Origin: JANWHF01 sp036276235
GTDB taxonomy: Bacteria; Planctomycetota; Phycisphaerae; Tepidisphaerales; Tepidisphaeraceae
Direction: 5' to 3'
NCBI GenBank assembly: GCA_036276235.1
Contig: DATBDZ010000318.1
Location: forward strand, 1-14,581
DNA: 14,581 nucleotides
Shown: in pieces, positions 5,948 through 12,721 of the stretch
Layout: each line of letters begins with the position of its first letter
Position numbering within the stretch: the stretch's first letter is position 1
The notes under the pieces: model-generated
Told to the model about the DNA's origin: nothing
The model's input: only the letters and a program-made list of their open reading frames with translations
Databases searched by the model: none
Translations under genes and position numbers: made by a program

Positions 5948-6469
5948 ATGGCAAAGAAAAACACAAATGGTGGCGAAAAGCCGGGATGTAAAAAGAAGTC
6001 GAAACCCCAGTCCGAGTCATCCGAACCTCGCCGCGGCAAGGCGCCGGCGCTTGTGGAGCGGCGGGGACTGGCAAAGTCATTGACCGAGCCTTTTCACGCG
6101 CTGGCTATCGCGGCGCCGAATGGGCGGGACGATGCCGACCAATTGCTCGACGCGATGCTCGCCCAAGGCTGGATCGGCGCTGCACGCCGCGATGTGAGCG
6201 GCGAACTGCTGGCGGGCCGCGTGCTGCGTCCGATGGGGCCGTGGGGTTTGATCGTCCAACTCGTCGGCCATCCCTGGCTCTATTTTGTCGGCGACGATTT
6301 GCAATACGCGTGGGTGCCGCAAATCGCGCGCAAGCTTGGCGTGCGCACGGCGTTGTTTGAATACAGCGGCATGACTGGCACACTCCTCGCCCGCGCCTAC
6401 GAAGGCGACGCCACTCTCTTTGAATTGAATGCGGCGGATTCGTTGACCCGGATACCAGCCCGTCAGTGA
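5948..6469 (+). CDS. N-terminal part of a probable split ankyrin-associated protein
   Basis: The 173-residue frame has a Lys/Ser/Glu-rich tail (1-45), likely disordered. A compact domain follows from about 47 with segments FHALAIAAPNGRDDADQLLD, GPWGLIVQLVGHPWLYFVGD and GVRTALFEYSGMTGTLLARAYEGDATLFEL. The domain seems to stop abruptly: the last dozen codons (ADSLTRIPARQ) look unlike the rest. The next frame, one base back, is open from 6424 and continues in the same protein style (GGFVDPDTSPSVTLKDGF). I read the two frames as one original gene broken by a frameshift, or as two coupled genes overlapping by GTGA. The overall shape recalls small immunity-type domains, but I do not recognise the family. 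Confidence 0.65.
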   Translation: MAKKNTNGGEKPGCKKKSKPQSESSEPRRGKAPALVERRGLAKSLTEPFHALAIAAPNGRDDADQLLDAMLAQGWIGAARRDVSGELLAGRVLRPMGPWGLIVQLVGHPWLYFVGDDLQYAWVPQIARKLGVRTALFEYSGMTGTLLARAYEGDATLFELNAADSLTRIPARQ

Positions 6470-7668
6470 CACTCAAGGACGGCTTCCGCATGACGATCCA
6501 AAGCCCCACGCACGGCATCGCGTGGCTCACGACTTTTAAGGACGCGCGCAAGGCGATGGACGCGCTGGCGCGCGAGCTGGATCTTTACGTCCCGGAGTTG
6601 TGGCACACGGGCCACGGTGGAATTGCCAGTGTTGAGGGCAAGCCGCTCAAGAATGGCGATATCGCCCGGGTAGATTTGTTTGTGAAGGGTGATGCCTCGA
6701 CGTTCGAGCCGACGCAGGCGGCTCACGACCTGGCGACGGCGATCAAGAGCGGCGACGCCGCCGGCGTGCGTGCGGCATTGGCGGCCGGCGCGGACGTGCG
6801 ATATTTGCCCGATGACGACACCTCGCCGCTGGAACAGGCGATCTGGCTCGGCAGCCCGTACCTAGAAGGCGGCCGCTATGGAAAAGTCAGCCGCGAACAG
6901 CAATTGGATGTGATGACGGCCCTGCTCAAAGCCGGCGCGAATCCCAATGCGCCAGGCCAGAACCCGGCCATTCATAACGTGCTGCATTGGGCCGACACGG
7001 CCAACTCGAGTGATCAGTTGACGACTGTCTGCCTGCTTCGATTGCTGCTCGATCATGGTGCCGATCCGGACGCGCTGGGAACGGAGATGCTCAGCGCCGG
7101 CCAGCGTCCGCTGCATGTGTTGGTCTGGAAGCATCAGCCGCTGGCGGTCATCAAGCTGCTCGTGTCGCATGGCGCGGATGCGAAGCTGCCGAACCACGCC
7201 GGCCGCACCCCGCGCCAGCACGCCGAGGCGCGGCTGCAATACGTAAGCGGCTCTCTGGCCAAGCTGCCTCCCGCGGCCCGCGCCCCCGCCGCGGCGGGCA
7301 CTGATCCAGTACTGGATCAGACATCCTCCTTCGTCCGGATGATAACCAGCGACAAGGCTCCCGAAAAAAAGCAGGTTCTCTCCGGCATGTTTGCCAACCT
7401 GCAGAAAATCAGTGCCCAGGAAAGCAGCTCTGAAGTTGAAAGACTCGAGGCCGCGATCACCTTCCTCGCCGCCGCCGAGCGCGGCGAAGCCGACGTCTCC
7501 GACATCGATCAGTTAGCCGAAGCATCATGGCAAGCGCACTTGAAGGAGCAGAAAGAACGAGAAGTGCAGAAGAGTGCCGCCCTGGGCATGCTTCTGAAGG
7601 GCCGCGAGAGCCTCCACCAAAAGCTCGCTGAACATCTGGGGAATCTGGGCGGTGGAGATGATGAGTAA
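6466..7668 (+). CDS. Ankyrin-repeat protein (possibly C-terminal part of a split gene)
   Basis: The 400-residue frame starts at GTG 6466, overlapping the previous stop by four bases; ATG at 6490 is an alternative start. Residues 9-50 (MTIQSPTHGIAWLTTF, ARELDLYVPEL) appear to finish the domain begun in the upstream frame. Ankyrin repeats follow at about 86-112, 117-163, 170-202, 213-240 and 241-255, with typical tails such as LLKAGANPNA, LLDHGADPDA and LVSHGADAK and heads such as RPLHVLV. A low-complexity Pro/Ala linker (266-280) leads to a charged helical C-terminus (322-392). Ankyrin repeats mediate protein binding, so a partner is implied but unknown. No signal or membrane segment is visible. 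Confidence 0.85.
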   Translation: MTLKDGFRMTIQSPTHGIAWLTTFKDARKAMDALARELDLYVPELWHTGHGGIASVEGKPLKNGDIARVDLFVKGDASTFEPTQAAHDLATAIKSGDAAGVRAALAAGADVRYLPDDDTSPLEQAIWLGSPYLEGGRYGKVSREQQLDVMTALLKAGANPNAPGQNPAIHNVLHWADTANSSDQLTTVCLLRLLLDHGADPDALGTEMLSAGQRPLHVLVWKHQPLAVIKLLVSHGADAKLPNHAGRTPRQHAEARLQYVSGSLAKLPPAARAPAAAGTDPVLDQTSSFVRMITSDKAPEKKQVLSGMFANLQKISAQESSSEVERLEAAITFLAAAERGEADVSDIDQLAEASWQAHLKEQKEREVQKSAALGMLLKGRESLHQKLAEHLGNLGGGDDE

Positions 7669-7683
7669 ATGAGGTGATGACGG

Positions 7684-7699
7684 AGCGGCGTACGCCGCT
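7684..7699. repeat. Perfect 16-bp palindrome after the ankyrin gene
   Basis: AGCGGCGTACGCCGCT equals its own reverse complement and starts 16 nt after the ankyrin-gene stop. As RNA it forms at least a 6-bp GC stem. It may mark a transcript end, or it may be a dispersed palindromic repeat or a dyad protein-binding site. Confidence 0.6.
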
Positions 7700-7751
7700 A
7701 TCGCTCGGGCGCCGATATTCCTCGCTACCTGCGGGTCTTCCACTGTTGTGA

Positions 7752-7757
7752 TACAAT
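7752..7757 (+). promoter_or_regulatory. Candidate -10 box for the nucleotidyltransferase gene
   Basis: TACAAT lies six nt before the GTG start, with no Shine-Dalgarno sequence between. Transcription would begin at about the start codon itself. No clear -35 is present. Confidence 0.35.
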
Positions 7758-7763
7758 TCCGAC

Positions 7764-8351
7764 GTGGTCAGGTCATCGGCGGATGAATCTCTACTTGATC
7801 GGATGGTGAGGGCTGTGGAGCGCGTGCGCGAGCGATTATTGCGGGCGACGGCGGCGCTCAACGCCGCGGGCGTGCCGTATGCGGTTGCGGGCGGGAACGC
7901 AGTCGCGGCCCACGTTGCCAGCGTCGATCCTGCTGCTGTCCGCAATACTCAGGATGTCGATATCCTTCTTCGCCGGGGTGATCTTGATGCCGCCGCGCGT
8001 GCACTGGAAGCGGTCGGCTTCGTTCGCCGACATGTGGCGGGGATGGACGTGTTTCTCGACGGCCCCAATGCGAAGGCGCGGGACGCCGTTCATATCGTGC
8101 TCGCCGGCGAGAAGGTGCGGCCGGAGTATTCCGAGCCTGCGCCAGATGTCAGCAACGCTCAAAACACAGATGAATTTCGCCTGCTCGCACTTGAGGCTCT
8201 GGTGCGGATGAAGCTCACATCTTTTCGTCTGAAGGATCAGGTGCACATTCAGGACATGATCGACGTGGGCCTGATCGATTCGACGTGGCTCGCAAAGCTC
8301 CCGCCGGAACTGGCTTCGAGGCTGAAGCAGGTAATCGACCTGCCGACCTAA
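7764..8351 (+). CDS. Nucleotidyltransferase-fold protein
   Basis: The 195-residue protein fits the nucleotidyltransferase fold seen in MNT and AbiEii-like proteins. GGNAVAAHV (43-51) matches the GG loop, TQDVDILL (62-69) supplies Asp64 and Asp66 as metal ligands, and RDAVHIV (106-112) gives a third acidic residue, Asp107. MKLTSFRLKDQVHIQDMID (149-167) matches the conserved C-terminal Lys/Arg/Asp region. My recollection is that close relatives are common as single genes in planctomycetes with no known substrate. The start is GTG at 7764, six nt after a TACAAT -10-like box at 7752-7757, which suggests a leaderless mRNA. ATG at 7803 is an alternative start. No toxin-antitoxin partner is evident next to it. 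Confidence 0.88.
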   Translation: MVRSSADESLLDRMVRAVERVRERLLRATAALNAAGVPYAVAGGNAVAAHVASVDPAAVRNTQDVDILLRRGDLDAAARALEAVGFVRRHVAGMDVFLDGPNAKARDAVHIVLAGEKVRPEYSEPAPDVSNAQNTDEFRLLALEALVRMKLTSFRLKDQVHIQDMIDVGLIDSTWLAKLPPELASRLKQVIDLPT

Positions 8352-8383
8352 CCCGAAACCTGAAACCCGAAACTCGAAATCCG
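8351..8383. repeat. Single-arm heptad array (ACCCGAA family)
   Basis: Four heptads in strict register (ACCCGAA, ACCTGAA, ACCCGAA, ACTCGAA) and a partial ATCCG start at the last base of the nucleotidyltransferase stop codon. The unit closely resembles the ATCCGAA units at 4882-4920. No inverted partner follows, so this copy cannot form the long hairpin seen in the other arrays. Confidence 0.75.
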
Positions 8384-8460
8384 CCCGACTCCTGTCGGCG
8401 GTCCCACCTGTCCGATAATGACTATTGAGATCGAGCGAGACCATCGGATTCGGAGCAGAC

Positions 8461-9123
8461 ATGGACATCGTCATCGTCGGCGCGGGTGGGCATGGGAAAG
8501 TGGTGCTGGATATCATTCGCGCCGAGGGAAGGCATTCGCCCATTGCGTTTGTGGATGCGGATACATCCATCGCCGGCACGCGCGTTGGCGGGGTGCCGGT
8601 GATTGGGGCGATCAACATGCTGCCGAAGCTGCGGCAGCAGAAGGTGCGCGGGGCGATCGTCGCGATCGGGGATAATCGAGCGCGGCTCAGGTATGCCGCC
8701 CTTCTGGCGGAGCAGGGTTTTGAGCTGGTCAACGCAATCCATCCGGCGGCGAGCATCTCCGCCACGGCGGCGCTGGGGGTGAATCTGGTGGCGGCGCCGG
8801 GGGCAATCGTTTGCACCGATGCGCGGATTGCGGATTCGGTGATCATCAATACCGGCGCGATCGTCGATCATGAATGCCAGATCGAGGCGGGGGCGCACAT
8901 CTGCCCCAGCGCCTGCCTCGGCGGACGCGTGCAGGTTGGGAGCGCGGCGTTCATCGGACTGGGTGCCAAGATTATTCAGTGCCTGAGCGTCGGCGAGCAT
9001 GCAATCGTCGGCGCGGGGGCGGTCGTGATCCGGCACGTCCCGGCGCACGCAACTGTTGTCGGTGTGCCGGCGCGAGTCATTAAGATCGACGCGGCAGCGG
9101 AAGAACCGGTGCTACAAGGCTGA
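8461..9123 (+). CDS. NeuD/PglD-like sugar O- or N-acyltransferase
   Basis: The 220-residue protein begins MDIVIVGAGGHGKVVLDII, the Rossmann-like nucleotide-sugar domain of the NeuD/PglD family. From about 98 it has hexapeptide repeats forming a left-handed beta helix: TGAIVDHECQIEAGAHICP (131-149), LGGRVQVGSAAFIGLGAKI and VGEHAIVGAGAVV. His137 is the likely catalytic base. Such enzymes acetylate nucleotide-activated or polymer sugars for surface glycans, using acetyl-CoA. The ATG at 8461 is preceded by CGGAG with good spacing, and a weak -10 box (GATAAT, 8414-8419) lies upstream. No glycan operon surrounds it, so the substrate is unknown. Its 3' end is partly duplicated at 9202-9270. Confidence 0.92.
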   Translation: MDIVIVGAGGHGKVVLDIIRAEGRHSPIAFVDADTSIAGTRVGGVPVIGAINMLPKLRQQKVRGAIVAIGDNRARLRYAALLAEQGFELVNAIHPAASISATAALGVNLVAAPGAIVCTDARIADSVIINTGAIVDHECQIEAGAHICPSACLGGRVQVGSAAFIGLGAKIIQCLSVGEHAIVGAGAVVIRHVPAHATVVGVPARVIKIDAAAEEPVLQG

Positions 9124-9153
9124 ATGGTCGGCAAAAACCAAAGGGCGAGAATG

Positions 9154-9191
9154 AAGGGGACGTACCCCTTCGTGAAGGGGTGCGTCCCCTT
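9154..9191. repeat. Compact hairpin (AAGGGGACGTACCCC type)
   Basis: Arms 9154-9171 and 9174-9191 pair at 17 of 18 positions, the odd one being G-T, with two bases between them. It begins 31 nt after the acyltransferase stop and lies between that gene's tail and its duplicated copy. It may act as a terminator or processing hairpin. Its near-perfect form is like a mobile or dispersed repeat. Confidence 0.75.
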
Positions 9192-9201
9192 TAATTCGGT
9201 C

Positions 9202-9270
9202 CGCGATGTGCCGGCGCGGGGGATCAAGATCGACGCGGGAGCGGAAGAGTTGGCGCTGCATCGCGCGTGA
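9202..9270 (+). pseudogene. Duplicated tail of the acyltransferase gene
   Basis: The frame at 9208-9270 reads VPARGIKIDAGAEELALHRA and stops at TGA. The intact gene ends VPARVIKIDAAAEEPVLQG. At DNA level the match includes TGTGCCGGCGCG, AAGATCGACGCGG and AGCGGAAGA in the same order and spacing. Just before it, GTCCGCGATGTGCCG (VRDVP) resembles the gene's VIRHVP, as if a short piece had been lost. It has no start signal and is a non-functional remnant or alternative 3' end, separated from the gene by the hairpin at 9154-9191. Confidence 0.75.
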
Positions 9271-9304
9271 CAACTCGGTGCGCACGCCCCGGGCTTTTCG
9301 ACCG

Positions 9305-9409
9305 GGGTGCCATGTCCCGCGCTTACGTGGGCATGTCTTTCTTCGGAGTGTATTTTCCCTGTCCCAGGAGCCCGAACCCATGCTCACGCAAGCGTGAGGC
9401 ATGGCACCC
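9305..9409. repeat. Inverted-repeat cluster with GGGTGCCATG ends
   Basis: GGGTGCCATG at 9305-9314 is matched by its exact inverse at 9400-9409. Inside the right end, 9379-9403 forms its own stem: CATG plus CTCACGC, a two-base loop, then GCGTGAG, one bulged G and CATG. The left end (CATGTCCCGCGC then CGTGGGCATG) is a degenerate version of the same hairpin. This and the two preceding elements fill the 331-nt gap between the acyltransferase and DUF4190 genes, which holds no complete gene. Confidence 0.65.
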
Positions 9410-9454
9410 ATGTCATCAGTGTGCGATGCGCACAGCAAAGTCGGGCGGAACAAG

Positions 9455-9901
<447 letters not shown>

Positions 9902-9944
9902 AATCGGCTCCTTCGTTTATCCGTGGCAGTTCCGTTTTCGTACG

Positions 9945-10001
9945 GTCCGCCTTGGCGGACGTCTTTCTCGCGGGCACACAAACCCCGTCCGCCAAGGCGG
10001 G
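9945..10001. repeat. Inverted pair of GTCCGCC-TT-GGCGGAC palindromes
   Basis: GTCCGCCTTGGCGGAC (9945-9960) is a 7-bp stem with a TT loop. CGTCCGCCAAGGCGGG (9986-10001) is an inverted near-copy 25 nt further on. Each can fold alone or with the other. The pair fills the gap between the two DUF4190 genes, downstream of one and upstream of the other, and may reduce read-through between them. Confidence 0.65.
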
Positions 10002-10020
10002 CCCGAGCCGATCGCGGTGT

Positions 10021-10446
10021 TCATCGCCGCGCGATCATGCGGCCCAGTGTCCATGCGCTTTGCAATGCGTGATGAAACATTTGCGAGGGGCTCGGCCCGC
10101 CGCCTTGGCGTTGTTGCTGCTGTTGCTGGGCTTGATGGCGCGCCCAATTAAGGAATGTCACTCCAAATGCAAACACCGCGATTACCATCACAATCGCGAT
10201 GGTGAGGTAGACGATGCCAAGGATCATTCCCGCCAGCGCCATTCCCGCGCCGCTACCGTTACCGGCGGCGATCTGCCTGCGGGCGATAAAGCCCAGGACG
10301 ATCGCGAGTATCGCGGCGATCCAACAGACGAAGTGAAGCAACGGCAAACAACTGACCGGAAAGGCCGCGATTCCCAGAACCAGGGACGCGATCGCCAGAC
10401 CGTTGGTCCGGGGAGCCATGCTGTAGTTAATCGGCGGTTGGGTCAT
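10021..10446 (-). CDS. DUF4190-type membrane protein, paralogue
   Basis: This 141-residue protein shares the layout of the neighbouring paralogue: the NYS motif near the start (INYS, 6-9), GLAIASLVLGI (16-26), a helix at 38-56, the GSGAGMALAGMILGI segment (64-78), a long helix to about 99 and then a Gln-rich tract (Q107-112). The match to DUF4190 is clear and the role unknown. Its ATG at 10444-10446 lies 40 nt after the dxs stop on the same strand, so co-transcription with dxs is likely. The ribosome-binding site is poor. The C-terminus (SQMFHHALQSAWTLGRMIARR) is longer and more basic than in the paralogue. Confidence 0.85.
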   Translation of the reverse strand: MTQPPINYSMAPRTNGLAIASLVLGIAAFPVSCLPLLHFVCWIAAILAIVLGFIARRQIAAGNGSGAGMALAGMILGIVYLTIAIVMVIAVFAFGVTFLNWARHQAQQQQQQRQGGGPSPSQMFHHALQSAWTLGRMIARR

Positions 10447-10486
10447 TGCTCAAATCCACGAGTAACAACCAGGTTTTCTGACACCT

Positions 10487-12466
10487 CTAACGAATCGACG
10501 TGCTGTGTTGGGTCTCAAGGCCCGCGCCCTCTCGCGCGGCGGTAATCGCTTCGCGAACGGCATCTCGCACGCTTCGTGCGATGCCAGCGGCGTCCAGGCC
10601 GACTTCGGCCAGTTGCTGATTACGGCTGGCGTGCGCGATCAGCCGGTCGGGCATTCCAAGACGCGTCAGATTTTGCGCCGGCAGTTTGTGAGCCAGCGCG
10701 TATTCAAGGACCGCGCTGCCGAACCCGTTTTGCAAAGTGTGATCTTCGATCGTGAGCACGGCATGGCCGGGCTTGAACGACCGGGAAATCATCTCCCCAT
10801 CCACCGGCTTGCAGAAACGAGCATCAATCACGGCGACATTGATCCCGTCGCCGGCCAATTCCTCGGCGGCGGCCATCGTGGCCTGCGCCAGCGCGCCGTA
10901 GACAATCAGCGTGGCGTCAGGGCCATCGCGCAATACGCGGCTGTGGCCGACCTTCCACTCCTGTGCCGCGGCGGCGCGGAGCGGCTGATCGATCGTGCGG
11001 TCGAAGTTTTCCGCCGGCACGTTGTCGCGCGGATAGCGGATGGCCGAGGGAGTTTCGAGCGAAAGCGCCAGCCGCAGCGAGCGGTTGAGTTCGGCTTCGT
11101 CGCTGGGTGCCATGAGCACGACGCCGGGCAGCGGACGGAGGAACGCCTGATCCATGAAGCCGTGATGGACGGCACCATCATCGCCGACGTAGCCGGCGCG
11201 ATCCATGCAGAGCACGACGGGCTGGCGATTGAGCGCCACTTCCTGCCAGAATTGATCGAAGGCGCGTTGCGTAAATGTCGAATAGATCGCAGCAAACGGT
11301 CGCATGCCGCTCTTGCAGAGGCCGGCGGCCATGCCCATGAGATGGCTTTCGCAGATGCCGGTATCGACGAAACGATCTGGATAGACTTTTTCAAACTTGC
11401 TCAGGCCGGTGCCATCCGGCATGGCGGCGGTCATCGCGACGACGCGCGGATCACGCCCCGCCAGATCGATCATGGCATCGGCAAATGCGGTCGTCCAGGA
11501 TTTGCCCGAACCTTTGTTCAACTCGACGCGGCAGCCCTCGACGCGAAAGGCCGCCGGGCTATGGAACTTGGTCGGCTCCTCGCAGCAGACGTCGTAGCCC
11601 TTGCCCTTGGTGGTGCGGACATGCAGCAGCACGGGGCCTTGCACATGCTTGATCTCGGCGAGGGTATTGATGAGGCCGGGGATATCGTGGCCATCGATCG
11701 GGCCCAAGTATTTGACGCCAAAGCTCTCAAAAACCTGGCCGGGGATGATGGCGTGCTTGATGCCGTCGCGCAGAACGTGCCATGCGCCTTCAATGGCGTG
11801 GCCAACCGGGCCGGGAAGCTCATCGACGATCCGCTTGCCGAACTTCTTCGCCTCTTCGTAGGTCTCGCTGACGCGCACGCGATCGAGATACTGCGCGAAG
11901 GCGCCTTGCGGCTTTGAGATGCTCATGCCGTTGTCATTAAGGATAATGAGCAACTGCCGCTTGAGCATGCCGGCGCCGTTGAGGCCTTCGAAGGCCATTC
12001 CGTTAACAATTGATGAATCGCCGACGACGGCGACGACATGGCTGTTTTTCTTTAGAAGCTGATCGCCCTTGGCCATTCCGACGGCGGTGCTGATGGCCGT
12101 GCCGGCGTGGCCGACAGCAAACAGATCGAACGGCGACTCCTCCGGCGAAGGAAACCCGGAAACGGAGCCCTTCTTTCTGAGCTTGGGAAACTGCCCCGCG
12201 CGGCCGGTCACCATCTTATGAGGATAGCTTTGATGGCCGACATCCCAGAGGAGCCGATCCGGCCCGGCGGGGTATGCGCCGAAGTTGTAAACGTAATGAA
12301 GAGCGAGCGTCAGCTCGACGACGCCGAGATTCGACGCCAGGTGGCCCCCGTTGGCGGATACCGCCTCGAAAATCTGCGACCGCATCTCGGTCGCCAGCTC
12401 GTCGAGCTGGGTGTGAGTCAGTTTTCGCAGGTCGGCGGGTGTCTTGATCGTCCCTAGCAGCGCCAT
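10487..12466 (-). CDS. dxs: 1-deoxy-D-xylulose-5-phosphate synthase
   Basis: Dxs condenses pyruvate and glyceraldehyde 3-phosphate with thiamine diphosphate, the first step of the MEP isoprenoid pathway, and also feeds thiamine and pyridoxal synthesis. The 659-residue protein has GGHLASNLG (40-48, His42), DVGHQSYPHKM (75-85), the cofactor site VVGDSSIVNGMAFEGLN (147-163), NDNGMSIS (177-184), KYLGPIDGHD (252-261), catalytic Glu373 in GICESH, DRAGYVGDDGAVHHG (422-436) and the C-terminal transketolase domain. The usual third Gly of the GDG thiamine site is Ser, and AEQH is replaced by CESH; both look like lineage variants because all else is intact. AGGAG lies 9 nt before the ATG. The upstream gap from pgeF is 255 nt and the DUF4190 genes follow closely. 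Confidence 0.97.
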   Translation of the reverse strand: MALLGTIKTPADLRKLTHTQLDELATEMRSQIFEAVSANGGHLASNLGVVELTLALHYVYNFGAYPAGPDRLLWDVGHQSYPHKMVTGRAGQFPKLRKKGSVSGFPSPEESPFDLFAVGHAGTAISTAVGMAKGDQLLKKNSHVVAVVGDSSIVNGMAFEGLNGAGMLKRQLLIILNDNGMSISKPQGAFAQYLDRVRVSETYEEAKKFGKRIVDELPGPVGHAIEGAWHVLRDGIKHAIIPGQVFESFGVKYLGPIDGHDIPGLINTLAEIKHVQGPVLLHVRTTKGKGYDVCCEEPTKFHSPAAFRVEGCRVELNKGSGKSWTTAFADAMIDLAGRDPRVVAMTAAMPDGTGLSKFEKVYPDRFVDTGICESHLMGMAAGLCKSGMRPFAAIYSTFTQRAFDQFWQEVALNRQPVVLCMDRAGYVGDDGAVHHGFMDQAFLRPLPGVVLMAPSDEAELNRSLRLALSLETPSAIRYPRDNVPAENFDRTIDQPLRAAAAQEWKVGHSRVLRDGPDATLIVYGALAQATMAAAEELAGDGINVAVIDARFCKPVDGEMISRSFKPGHAVLTIEDHTLQNGFGSAVLEYALAHKLPAQNLTRLGMPDRLIAHASRNQQLAEVGLDAAGIARSVRDAVREAITAAREGAGLETQHSTSIR

Positions 12467-12628
12467 CCGCTTTTTCTCCTAAATGATCCCCAACGGCAAT
12501 GATTTGTACACTCTGCATTCCTTGCAGTCCAGACCTAACGCTCTGCGGGTCAATCGGTTGCTTCGCAAGGGGTCGAGTTCAAGTAACTATATACACTTAT
12601 TGATGCGAAGCGATTCACAAAAGGTCTG

Positions 12629-12691
12629 AAAGGCGGCGCAGGGTTCTGGAGGAAGGATTATCGGCCCAATCCGGGCTTAATCGCCGCCTTT
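12629..12691. other. Three-tier structured hairpin between pgeF and dxs
   Basis: AAAGGCGGC (12629-12637) pairs with GCCGCCTTT (12683-12691). Inside, GATTA (12656-12660) pairs with TAATC (12678-12682), and GCCC (12664-12667) pairs with GGGC (12673-12676) around AATCC. An 18-nt unpaired strand with a GGAGGAAGG purine run lies on one side. It is 31 nt after the pgeF stop, so it could end that transcript. On the plus strand the stem runs into TTTTCCC, and a TATATA box lies at 12588-12593, so a small RNA of about 90 nt is an alternative. It matches no RNA family I can name. Confidence 0.5.
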
Positions 12692-12721
12692 TCCCGATTC
12701 TGCTCTGAAAATGTCTTCGGC

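Noticed and set aside
9122..9454. An insertion sequence in the repeat-rich gap
   Set aside because: Inverted repeats are present but there is no transposase frame or target-site duplication of usual form.
10505..11917. A 470-codon plus-strand open frame opposite dxs
   Set aside because: It lies wholly antisense to a well-conserved dxs, has low-complexity Arg/His/Gly/Ala content and no ribosome-binding site. Long antisense frames are expected in GC-rich genes.
12541..12600. A possible tRNA because of a GAGTTCAAGT T-loop-like string
   Set aside because: The flanking bases do not form the 5-bp T stem, and no acceptor stem or anticodon arm can be built.
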